DNA of 64,000 nt from a virus: positions 1 to 64,000 of the IMG/VR virus record IMGVR_UViG_3300049489_001113. One strand, written 5' to 3'. The stretch's first letter is position 1. The number at the start of each line of letters is the position of its first letter. Both the position numbers and the translations under genes were made by a program. Shown here one piece after another: positions 40,998 through 48,088 of the stretch. The notes below the pieces were generated by a model, which was not told the DNA's origin, did not search any database, and saw only the letters and a list, made by a program, of their open reading frames with translations.

Positions 40998-42817
40998 CAC
41001 GACACCCTCCCTTGCGCGAACAACCCGAGCGTACGGGGGAACGCGTCTGACAAGATCCGTTGCACGACAAGGGCGAACTGCCTGATCTCAAACTGCGCGG
41101 CCTCATCGGTACGCAGCGCGAGGAAGGCGACCCACCCACGCAGGTTCGACGTCGCGCGCATGCGCGAGTACCGGCCCACGGGAAGGATCACACGCGCGAG
41201 TTCCTTCGGTACCCCATCGGAGAGGGCCGACTGATAGTCATCCTCGAGCTGCGCGTAGCGGGCCACCAACTTACGGCGGTACGCCTCCGCCGAGACCGCA
41301 TCGAGTTCGCGCGCACCGTGGATGCGGTTGGCCTGCTTGTTCGAGCCCGTCGCGTTCACCGTCAGCCGCTCGACGGTCGGGACGTAGTTCACGTCCGGCA
41401 GCGGGGTGTACCTGGCCGACATCTCGTTGTAGCCGAAGGGAACCCTGTGGCGGTGCCACTCGCGGAACACGAAGATGGGTGCCTGAACCTCGACGGTGAT
41501 CCCCGCCATCTCGAACGGCGTGTTCCCAGAGAGGACAACTTTCCCCCCGCGTCGCACAACCAGTACCCCAGTGCGGGTGTTTGCGCAGTACACGGTGCCC
41601 TCGTATGGAACCCACGACGTATTCACACGGCTCTGATTGATCACTGGCTCCGTCATCCGCGACAAGAACATCATCCGGTAGAGACCAACGTCCGATCTCC
41701 CAACCTGAACACACTCCCCGGCGTGGATCGCGATGCGTTGAACGGCATCTGCGAGCGGCGCCGACATGGTCGTGTACTCCCAGGCTCCGCGCTTCTCTGA
41801 ACCGTCCGAGTTGCGCAACCCATCAAGCAAGGCAGCCGCATCATCAGCACCAAGGTCCATCAGGAAGTCTGGAATACACTTGTCTCCATCTGGTGTATAG
41901 AACCACCGCCGAAATGCGGAGGTCAGCCCGTCGGCGCGCACAACACACGAAGACAACTCGTCGCAGGCCCAGCCTACCCCCGCGCACACTTCCTTCAGGT
42001 ACGCGATCTTCCGCTTCTTCCGAAGATGGAACTGGATCGAGTTGCGAACGGTGCCGTCGTCACGCCCAGCGAACCCATCACCAAGGAAGAACCCAATCAA
42101 CCGCAACAGCTCGCGCGAATCGTCGTGCTGCGGGAACCATTCCGATAAGTCCACATATGACCGCTTGCGCCGTGCATGCTTTCGATAGCGCACCATCGAA
42201 CGGAACCCAAGCTCCTCCACGGTCTCCAGGCGCCATGGAGACCACACCTGTCGGTTCTCGCCAACCACACTCACCTTCGTCTGCACGTACATGCGGTGCC
42301 CCGGCGTTACGAGCAAGTCCACTCCGCCATGATCGACACGGTACATGTTCCCTTTGAACGGATCGGCAACGAGCTGGAGCGGGGCCTCATACACCAGGGA
42401 CTCCGCAACAGGGTCCCAGCAACCGAGCAGGTCATCCTTCCGTACGTCTGGCCACGTCACGAAACCGCGCCGAGTCAGAACCTCGGTCGCCGCATCGTAG
42501 CAGTGGTGTTTGTGCTCCCACAGGTAGCGAAGGAGCTTTTCATCACCGGGCTTCGCGTCTTCGATTGCGACGTGCGCGCCACCGCGTTCCGTCGGGCAGT
42601 GGGTGTGTGGTAGACGACCTGTTGTACTCGACACGCCGCACGAGCAGCGAACCTCGCCCCATCCCTGGAACCCCTTGTTCGTGCTCATTCGTGCGGCCTC
42701 GATGATCTGCTCCTCCGAGCCCCACATCTCGATGAGCTTCACGAATCCGTGGTCGAGTACGGGAATCGGCTCCTCGTACTTCTCCATCAACTGCGTCTTG
42801 TGCAAGTCCACCCTCAT
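40997..42817 (-). CDS. thyX: Flavin-dependent thymidylate synthase ThyX with intein (606 aa)
   Basis: ATG 42817 was chosen; GAGGGAG precedes it. The exteins read LLRYLWEHKHH then TPFEMAGITVEVQAPIFVFR, and RHRVPFGYNEMSARY is the ThyX motif (RHR spaced eight residues from Ser rather than the usual seven). The intein interrupts between His105 and Thr433. A Cys-rich insert (CSCGVSSTTGRLPHTHC) lies before the intein, unusual for ThyX. It makes dTMP from dUMP with FAD and NADPH, in step with the phage dCTP deaminase. It is coupled to dNMP kinase. Confidence 0.9.
   Translation of the reverse strand: MRVDLHKTQLMEKYEEPIPVLDHGFVKLIEMWGSEEQIIEAARMSTNKGFQGWGEVRCSCGVSSTTGRLPHTHCPTERGGAHVAIEDAKPGDEKLLRYLWEHKHHCYDAATEVLTRRGFVTWPDVRKDDLLGCWDPVAESLVYEAPLQLVADPFKGNMYRVDHGGVDLLVTPGHRMYVQTKVSVVGENRQVWSPWRLETVEELGFRSMVRYRKHARRKRSYVDLSEWFPQHDDSRELLRLIGFFLGDGFAGRDDGTVRNSIQFHLRKKRKIAYLKEVCAGVGWACDELSSCVVRADGLTSAFRRWFYTPDGDKCIPDFLMDLGADDAAALLDGLRNSDGSEKRGAWEYTTMSAPLADAVQRIAIHAGECVQVGRSDVGLYRMMFLSRMTEPVINQSRVNTSWVPYEGTVYCANTRTGVLVVRRGGKVVLSGNTPFEMAGITVEVQAPIFVFREWHRHRVPFGYNEMSARYTPLPDVNYVPTVERLTVNATGSNKQANRIHGARELDAVSAEAYRRKLVARYAQLEDDYQSALSDGVPKELARVILPVGRYSRMRATSNLRGWVAFLALRTDEAAQFEIRQFALVVQRILSDAFPRTLGLFAQGRVS
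41522..42502 (-). other. Intein in ThyX with LAGLIDADG endonuclease
   Basis: The intein is 327 residues, from Cys106 (CYDAATEVLTRRGF) to Asn432, followed by Thr433. Block B is VTPGHRMYV. Endonuclease motifs are LIGFFLGDGF and LLDGLRNSDGS. The C-terminal splicing residues are SGN rather than the common HN. The insertion is at the conserved H-T-P-F-E segment of ThyX, a typical active-site homing position. GC is lower than in the exteins. Confidence 0.9.
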
Positions 42818-42831
42818 GTTGTCGTTCTCCC

Positions 42832-44109
42832 TCACTTGAAGATCACGGTCTCTGCGTCGAACCCATCGTCGTCACCGTCACCGTCGGGAGCGGCCACATC
42901 GGACAGCTCCTCGAAGTTCATCGTCTCGAGATCCCACCGGACCTTGAACTCGCCGGTGAGACCTTCGCGCTGCTTCAGCAGGCGAATCATCAACTCGTAG
43001 TTGTTGCGCATCTCGTCGGTCTGCAGGAGCCCGAGCACGAGGTCCGCGTCCTGCCCGATCGAATCGCTGAAGGCGAGCGAACTCAGGTCACCGCGGAGCC
43101 CCTTCGACTTCCGGTTGAGCTGCGTCGTCACGACCACCGGGATCCCGAGCCGGACGGCGAGGCGCTTGAGATCCCGGGTGATGTTGGTGATCCCCTCCCA
43201 CCCGGTCTCACCCTTGTCGTCGCGCATCAGGTAGAGACCGTCGAGGAACAGGATGTCCGGCTGGAACTGGTCGACCTTCGCGGCGAGACCGGTGACGCCC
43301 ATGGCCGCGTCGTCGGAGGACACCCAGAAGTCAGGCATGTCCGCGTACAGGCGGACGCTCTCGAAGAACCGCGCCTCCTGCTCCTGCGAGAGATCTCCGG
43401 ACCGGAGCCCGGCGTAGGGGATCTTCGCCCGAGCGGCGTCGACGCGGCGGGTGAACTGGTCGACGGCCATCTCGCGCGAGACGATGAGCGGGACCCGCTT
43501 GGCGACCCCGTGCACCTCGTTGGCGAGCAGGGTCATGAGCCACGACTTTCCGACACCGGGGCGCGCCGAGATCACGACAAGCTCACCGGGGCGGAACCCG
43601 AGCGTCCACCGGTTCAGCGTCGGCCACGGCGTGGGCATCCCGGTCATGCCGCCCATGGTCTTCAGGCGCTGGTACTGCTCGATGCGCTCCTCGAGCGCGG
43701 ACCGGAGGTTCACGTCCTGCGAGCTGCGGATGTCCTGCTGTGACAGGGCGGCCGCGTTCTCGATGACGCGCAGCGCCCCCCTCGGGTCCTTGTCCTTGAG
43801 CAAGTTCCCGGCCTCGACCGCCGCGTCCTTGATGCGGAAGTGCAGGCGCCGGTTCTTCAACTCCTGCAGGTAGTACGCGGCCGCGGCCGGCTGCTCGTCG
43901 TCCGCGAACAACGCGGGGAACTTCCGCTGCACCTCCTGCGCCGGCGGCATGCCCCCGAACTCGCGGTTGTAGCCCGCGATCCAGGTCCAGACCGCCCGTC
44001 GCCCCTCGTCGAGGAACAGGGACTCCTCGAGCCCCTGCTGGACCATCGCCAGGTAGACCGCCCGGTCTGCCCGCAGTATGTCCCTAAGAATGCCTGTTTC
44101 AATGTCCAT
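42832..44109 (-). CDS. dnaB: Replicative DNA helicase, DnaB-like (425 aa)
   Basis: An N-terminal helical domain of about 130 residues is followed by the RecA-type core: SARPGVGKSW (Walker A, 181-190), SREM after it, ILFLDGLYLM (Walker B, D290), and VVTTQLNRKSKG. This is the standard DnaB/gp41 layout. The C-terminal tail is acidic. It is encoded beside the helicase-loader-like protein and the initiator. Confidence 0.9.
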   Translation of the reverse strand: MDIETGILRDILRADRAVYLAMVQQGLEESLFLDEGRRAVWTWIAGYNREFGGMPPAQEVQRKFPALFADDEQPAAAAYYLQELKNRRLHFRIKDAAVEAGNLLKDKDPRGALRVIENAAALSQQDIRSSQDVNLRSALEERIEQYQRLKTMGGMTGMPTPWPTLNRWTLGFRPGELVVISARPGVGKSWLMTLLANEVHGVAKRVPLIVSREMAVDQFTRRVDAARAKIPYAGLRSGDLSQEQEARFFESVRLYADMPDFWVSSDDAAMGVTGLAAKVDQFQPDILFLDGLYLMRDDKGETGWEGITNITRDLKRLAVRLGIPVVVTTQLNRKSKGLRGDLSSLAFSDSIGQDADLVLGLLQTDEMRNNYELMIRLLKQREGLTGEFKVRWDLETMNFEELSDVAAPDGDGDDDGFDAETVIFK

Positions 44110-44573
44110 TATACGCGCTCCCGCTGTCCGACGTGCCCCACCCTATGCCCCTGCCCCTCGAACACCCGCGCCTCGACACCCCCGATCGTGGGGATGTCGA
44201 CCTCCTTCGGGACCAGGAACTCGATCAGCCTCGGAATCTGCCCCGCCGTCGAGCAGTACCCGGCCCAGGATTGCGTCCGGACGATCGAGCCGACCCAAGG
44301 ACGGTCCCGGGACACGAGCGATTGTAGGGCATCCTGGAGGACCGGACGACCAGGCACCACCACCTCGAAGAAGAACACCCCGGCCTGGGTGTTGACCCAA
44401 CGGGCGGTGTCCTCCCGCAACCGCAGGAGACGCACCACCAGGAAACCAAGGTCGAACCTCACTGCCTTCTCGAACAGCCAGAGGCGCAGCCCATCTTCCG
44501 GGGGTGCGTAAAGCAACCGCCAGTCCAGGTGAACCCTCGGCATGGGGTAGTTGGACAGGTCGCCCCTACGCAC
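44109..44573 (-). CDS. Hypothetical protein (154 aa)
   Basis: GTG 44573 overlaps the previous gene; ATG at residue 11 is an alternative start. The protein is alpha/beta with LRLWLFEKAVRFDLGFLVV and GVFFFEVVVPGRPVLQDAL. Its place between loader-like protein and DnaB suggests a replication accessory role, unproven. Confidence 0.58.
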   Translation of the reverse strand: MRRGDLSNYPMPRVHLDWRLLYAPPEDGLRLWLFEKAVRFDLGFLVVRLLRLREDTARWVNTQAGVFFFEVVVPGRPVLQDALQSLVSRDRPWVGSIVRTQSWAGYCSTAGQIPRLIEFLVPKEVDIPTIGGVEARVFEGQGHRVGHVGQRERV

Positions 44574-45156
44574 CGCGCACCTCCACGAGGTGGAGATGCT
44601 TGTCCCGCACCAGGGTGACCAGCACCGGGTACCGCGCGAACAGGTCGGTGAGAGGCAGGTACGACGTCACCAGGGTGGGCCGCCGGTTCTGCGCCCGCAC
44701 GTGCAGCAGGTTCTGCACGGCGCTCTTCACGAACGAATCCTCCTCGCGGTGGTACTCGAGCCCGAGCCCGCCGAGCCACAGGAAATCCACCCGCTCGACG
44801 TGGTCGGACGTGTGGACAGGGTCGCCGAACTCGTCCCGGGTCGCGAAGGCGTTGCGCACGATGGCGCGCTGCAGGTCGTTCACCTCGATGTGGTAGACCG
44901 TGAACCCCCCGCGGATCGCCGCCTTGAGCACCACGGAGATGCCGCGAGCCTGCTCCTCGGGGAAGGTGTCGCCGTGGGCCCCCACGAGCAGGAACCCCGA
45001 TCCGGCCCGACGAACCTTGGGCAGGTGCTCGACGTACCGACGCACCACACCCACGAACGTCTCGTCCGCGCGGATGTCGTCGACCTCGACACCCCAGTAC
45101 CCTTCCGGGATCTGGGCGTGCCGGAGCTGCTCCGATGTGGGAACCGGTGTCGTCAC
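44566..45156 (-). CDS. Helicase-loader-like protein with decayed ATPase motifs (196 aa)
   Basis: The layout is that of DnaC-type loaders: FLLVGAHGDTFPEEQARG where GxxGxGKT is expected, DFLWLGGLGLEY where LiiDDlG is expected, and TLVTSYLPLTDL as sensor. Walker A lacks Lys-Thr and Walker B lacks its acidic pair, so ATP hydrolysis seems lost. It lies between the lambda-O-like initiator unit and dnaB, as a loader should. Confidence 0.55.
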   Translation of the reverse strand: MTTPVPTSEQLRHAQIPEGYWGVEVDDIRADETFVGVVRRYVEHLPKVRRAGSGFLLVGAHGDTFPEEQARGISVVLKAAIRGGFTVYHIEVNDLQRAIVRNAFATRDEFGDPVHTSDHVERVDFLWLGGLGLEYHREEDSFVKSAVQNLLHVRAQNRRPTLVTSYLPLTDLFARYPVLVTLVRDKHLHLVEVRGA

Positions 45157-45500
45157 GAGGCACTCGGGAAAGGGGCGACCTTCGGCGTCTTCTCGTCCTG
45201 CACCTCGTCCTTCGCGGACCCGGGTGAGGGGGAGGTCTGCTCGTCGAGCGAGTGGAAGAACACGTTCCCGTTCGGGACGCGGAACTCACGGCAGTACCGC
45301 AACTTCAGGCGCTCGAGGTGATTCTCATGCACCGGGAACTCGCGGATGATCCGATCGCGGCCGAGGAAGACCTCGCGGATGACGACGCGGTAGCGCCCGA
45401 TCCCCTTCTTGTCGGGCCCCTCCTCGTAGACGTGAAGCTCACGCGGCTTGGTGACCGCTGTGGCCTTCTTCGGTGGGATCTTCGTGGGTTTCTCATTCAT
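45153..45500 (-). CDS. Hypothetical protein (115 aa)
   Basis: AAGGAGTGAGCACC precedes ATG 45500. A basic Pro/Lys N-terminus (KIPPKKATAVTKPRE) is followed by a beta-rich core GIGRYRVVIREVFLGRDRII and an acidic tail. Between initiator and loader-like gene; possibly a small DNA-binding accessory protein. Confidence 0.55.
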   Translation of the reverse strand: MNEKPTKIPPKKATAVTKPRELHVYEEGPDKKGIGRYRVVIREVFLGRDRIIREFPVHENHLERLKLRYCREFRVPNGNVFFHSLDEQTSPSPGSAKDEVQDEKTPKVAPFPSAS

Positions 45501-45505
45501 GGTGC

Positions 45506-46654
45506 TCACTCCTTGCCCTGTGAAATTGCTGCGTACTTGACCGGGTCCTTCTTCGCCAACTCCATGGTGAGGCGTGGATCCTTCAACCCAGGAAGCACGA
45601 GCAGCCCGGTCTTCGGGGGGACGATCGGGCGCCCGTTTCGGACCACGTCGAACACGGTCTCCTGTTGAGACTGCAGGAATCCGATGGTTGGACGCTCCTT
45701 GTCGTCCACCCAGTGGAATCGCTTCCGCCACTGGTCCCAGTCCTCGACGAAGCTCGAGAGCGCCTTCTCCACGTCGGACTGCCCGTAGTGGTCCACCAGC
45801 ACGTTCACGAGCTTGCGCTCCTTGCCGAGCCACAGGGCGGGGTGCTCGTTCGGCCAGCGCCGCCTCCAGGCGGAACGCCACGCACGCTGGGCCAGGGTCG
45901 ACGGGGTCGAGGGCTTACCCTCGTCCTGGTCATCCGGAGGACCGTGGGACCTCTGCCGGGGTGAGGCGGTCGGAACAGCTGGGGCTGCTCGACCGGTGGC
46001 ACGGTCGGACGGCCGGGTGTGCTGACGGGTCGGAACGGGTTCGACCGCCGGGTTGGATCCACCCTCGACCTCTGATCGATCTTCGTCGGAGGTTTTTTGC
46101 GCGGAGCGCAACTCCCTCTTCTCTCCCTTTTCTTCTCCCTCTTCTTCCCTATGTATCCTTTGCAGTGGGGGGGTTTGCACTGTGAGTGGGGGGGTTTCGC
46201 ACTGTGAGTGGGGGGGTTTCACACTGTGAGTGGGGGGGTTTCGAATATGCAAATAGTCCAAAACACCCCCACTCAATGGGGTGGTTTCTGTGCCTAAAAC
46301 ACCCCCACTCAATGGGGTGGTTTCTGTGCCTAAAACACCCCCACTCAATGGGGTGGTTTCTGTGCGAGCGGGCTCCTGCAACCACCCGTGGTTGATGTGG
46401 TACACGGCGGCCCTGCCCCGTCCACCACCCCGGTCCGTGGCTCGGATCGCGGCGCGGGCGATCAGTTTTCCGATGGTAGCTTGGAGCCAGTTCTTCGAGA
46501 GTCCAGTCTCAAGCAGCAGTGTCGCTACGCCTGGGTAGGACGCCCCCGTCTCAGAATTCTCGTGGTGTGCCAGTACAACAAGCACGAGTCGCTCCGCTGC
46601 TGACAGCGGTTTGCGTGTTCGCAGTACGTTGCGGAGCCTGTCCGACGGTAGCAT
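45506..46654 (-). CDS. Replication initiator, lambda-O-like, with repeats inside the gene (382 aa)
   Basis: Residues about 15-95 form a winged helix (LSAAERLVLVVLAHHENSET; LLETGLSKNWLQATIGKLIA). Residues 98-165 are encoded by two tandem repeat blocks (TETTPLSGGVLG three times, then Pro-rich). A low-complexity linker follows, then a C-terminal domain with WRSAWRRRWPNEHPALWLG and GQSDVEKALSSFVEDW. DNA-binding N-terminus, repeat-bearing middle and C-terminal partner domain resemble lambda O, whose origin lies inside its gene. Neighbours are loader-like protein and DnaB. Confidence 0.72.
   Translation of the reverse strand: MLPSDRLRNVLRTRKPLSAAERLVLVVLAHHENSETGASYPGVATLLLETGLSKNWLQATIGKLIARAAIRATDRGGGRGRAAVYHINHGWLQEPARTETTPLSGGVLGTETTPLSGGVLGTETTPLSGGVLDYLHIRNPPTHSVKPPHSQCETPPLTVQTPPLQRIHREEEGEEKGEKRELRSAQKTSDEDRSEVEGGSNPAVEPVPTRQHTRPSDRATGRAAPAVPTASPRQRSHGPPDDQDEGKPSTPSTLAQRAWRSAWRRRWPNEHPALWLGKERKLVNVLVDHYGQSDVEKALSSFVEDWDQWRKRFHWVDDKERPTIGFLQSQQETVFDVVRNGRPIVPPKTGLLVLPGLKDPRLTMELAKKDPVKYAAISQGKE
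46164..46244 (-). repeat. Four tandem 21-22 bp repeats inside the initiator gene
   Basis: AGTGGGGGGGTTT begins at 46164, 46185, 46207 and 46229; full units are 21, 22 and 22 bases. Because 22 is not a multiple of three, successive copies are translated in different frames. An AT-rich segment (46241-46263) follows. The layout resembles origin iterons. Confidence 0.85.
46263..46370 (-). repeat. Three tandem 36 bp repeats inside the initiator gene
   Basis: Copies start at 46263, 46299 and 46335. Each contains CACCCC...GGGGTG, a 6-base-pair inverted repeat around CACTCAAT. In protein they give three TETTPLSGGVLG units. They lie across the AT-rich segment from the 22-base repeats. Confidence 0.88.
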
Positions 46655-46668
46655 GCTGTACCCCGCCG

Positions 46669-46956
46669 TTAGGCCACTGAGCTGTCCGTTGTGAAAAGAC
46701 GCTCTGGGTGGAAGGTGTAGCGGGTGGGGGAGGGACCCGCGGCTCCGCTGCGGAGGCGCGACAAGATACCGGCCGCCACCAGTTCTTGGATGATCGCATT
46801 CACGCTCTGCGTTGTGAGCTTCGTCTCCTGCGCGATCTGGTTCTGGGATGCTTCCCAGTTCAGATCCTGCAGGAGTTGAAGGACGATCTTCTGCGCGGGG
46901 CGTAGGTGCGTCCGCGCGAATGAGAGTGGATCCACGGCGGGCGTCGAAGGCTCCAT
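46669..46956 (-). CDS. Winged-helix regulator (95 aa)
   Basis: AQKIVLQLLQDLNWEASQNQ, then IAQETKLTTQSVNAIIQELV and AAGILSRL form a MarR-like winged helix-turn-helix. ATG 46956 has CCGGAG upstream. A 14-base palindrome lies 50 bases ahead of the start, so the protein may repress its own transcription and that of the initiator gene downstream. Confidence 0.68.
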   Translation of the reverse strand: MEPSTPAVDPLSFARTHLRPAQKIVLQLLQDLNWEASQNQIAQETKLTTQSVNAIIQELVAAGILSRLRSGAAGPSPTRYTFHPERLFTTDSSVA

Positions 46957-46977
46957 GAACAGCTCCGGGTTCCGGAG

Positions 46978-47019
46978 AGACTATTCATGCAGCGTGCCTA
47001 AGTCAAGTGAATATTCACT
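46978..47019 (-). promoter_or_regulatory. Leftward promoter with palindromic operator
   Basis: TTGACT (47006-47001) with a weak TAGTCT (46983-46978) 17 bases on. AGTGAATATTCACT (47006-47019) is a perfect 14-base palindrome touching the -35 element and covering the stop of the 47015 gene. It can control the regulator-initiator-helicase unit. Confidence 0.5.
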
Positions 47020-47464
47020 CGCTGAGCTGGTCAAGACCCCAGGCCGTCGCTCCTACCACTACGAGGACGGATGCGCCCCCGACGGTGCGCTGCACCCATG
47101 GTTGATCCCAGAACTTCACCTGTTGCGCCTCTTCGAGGCGGGCCGCGTACCAGTCCCGCTCGGCCTCGGCGATCCGGACCTGTCCCTGCAGGTACACCGT
47201 GTCGAGGCGGTACCTGGCTTCCAGGGCGTCGGACCACGCCTCGTGCTGGAGTCCGTCGGCGACCGCCGAGAGGGGCACGGCGACCGCCCCGCAGGCCACC
47301 TTGCCGCCGGACACCAGGACCGCCGGGACGGGCTCACCCACGTCGAGCCCGATCGCCTCGGCGCACTCTCCCTCGACCGGTGGGATCGGGGAGGGACGCT
47401 CGGGGAGCGGGGGGAGTGGCTCCGCACCGAGCGCCGGCAGGAGTAGGCCGAGCGCGAGGATCAC
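47015..47464 (-). CDS. Exported/membrane protein with C-terminal TM segment (149 aa)
   Basis: MILALGLLLPALGA is a signal sequence. A Pro-rich stretch, a helical part (YLQGQVRIAEAERDWYAARL) and a second hydrophobic segment (GGASVLVVVGATAWGL) follow. It pairs with the 47461 membrane protein by ATGA overlap. A spanin-like or tail-injection role is possible; not proven. Confidence 0.55.
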   Translation of the reverse strand: MILALGLLLPALGAEPLPPLPERPSPIPPVEGECAEAIGLDVGEPVPAVLVSGGKVACGAVAVPLSAVADGLQHEAWSDALEARYRLDTVYLQGQVRIAEAERDWYAARLEEAQQVKFWDQPWVQRTVGGASVLVVVGATAWGLDQLSE

Positions 47465-47730
47465 TTCCGCTTCCGGTTCAGGATGGCGGCGAGCGCGGAG
47501 CCCGGCTTCGACGCGGCGGCGGCGACCTTCACCTCCGCCTTCTCGTCCTCGAGCTTCGCGTCGACCTGCTTCGCCGCTTCGGCGTGCACCTCGGCGGCGA
47601 CCGCCTTCGCGGTGTCGGTGGGTGGCGCGGGGGGCGTGACGACCTGTTTCCGCTTCCCGAGGAAACGGAGCAGGAGCGTCGCGGCCACCCCGAGCGCGGC
47701 CCCGAGGACCGCGATCAGGGGTGAGTCCAC
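47461..47730 (-). CDS. Small membrane protein (89 aa)
   Basis: The N-terminal segment SPLIAVLGAALGVAATLLLR is a transmembrane helix; the rest is Ala/Lys/Glu-rich helical (VAAEVHAEAAKQVDAKLEDE) with a basic end. It is coupled to its neighbours and could be a holin or inner-membrane spanin. Confidence 0.55.
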   Translation of the reverse strand: MDSPLIAVLGAALGVAATLLLRFLGKRKQVVTPPAPPTDTAKAVAAEVHAEAAKQVDAKLEDEKAEVKVAAAASKPGSALAAILNRKRK

Positions 47731-48050
47731 TACGGGATGACCTTCATCACGTGGTACGCGACATCGGTGTCAGCGCCGGGGACGGCGTCGACCGAAATCG
47801 TGAGCAGGCCGGTTCCGTTCCACGAGTACCACAGCTTCGCCGCGGTGCCGGGGTTCTCGGCGAAGGTGAGCTGCACGAACGCACCGTCCCACGCGGCGGG
47901 GAACTGCACGGTGGTCGAGGTGCCGGCCGCGAGGACGACGACGACACCGACCATGCCGATCGCGTCGGCGATGTCCTTGGCGGCGGTGCCCGCGGATCCG
48001 CCTGCGAGGACGGTGCGGGCCGGGATCTGACGGGCGGAGACTGCGGGCAT
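47730..48050 (-). CDS. Putative virion protein (106 aa)
   Basis: It begins MPAVSARQIPARTVLAGGSA and is beta-rich (VVVLAAGTSTTVQFPAAWDG; LLTISVDAVPGADTDVAY). Composition fits a small decoration or tail-spike-associated protein. It has the general style of the 28691 protein. Confidence 0.5.
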   Translation of the reverse strand: MPAVSARQIPARTVLAGGSAGTAAKDIADAIGMVGVVVVLAAGTSTTVQFPAAWDGAFVQLTFAENPGTAAKLWYSWNGTGLLTISVDAVPGADTDVAYHVMKVIP

Positions 48051-48088
48051 GGTTCACACTCCTGGGGAAAGGGTACGGACGGTGTCTA

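Noticed and set aside
46164-46370. CRISPR array
   Set aside because: The repeats are back to back with no variable spacers and lie inside a coding gene.
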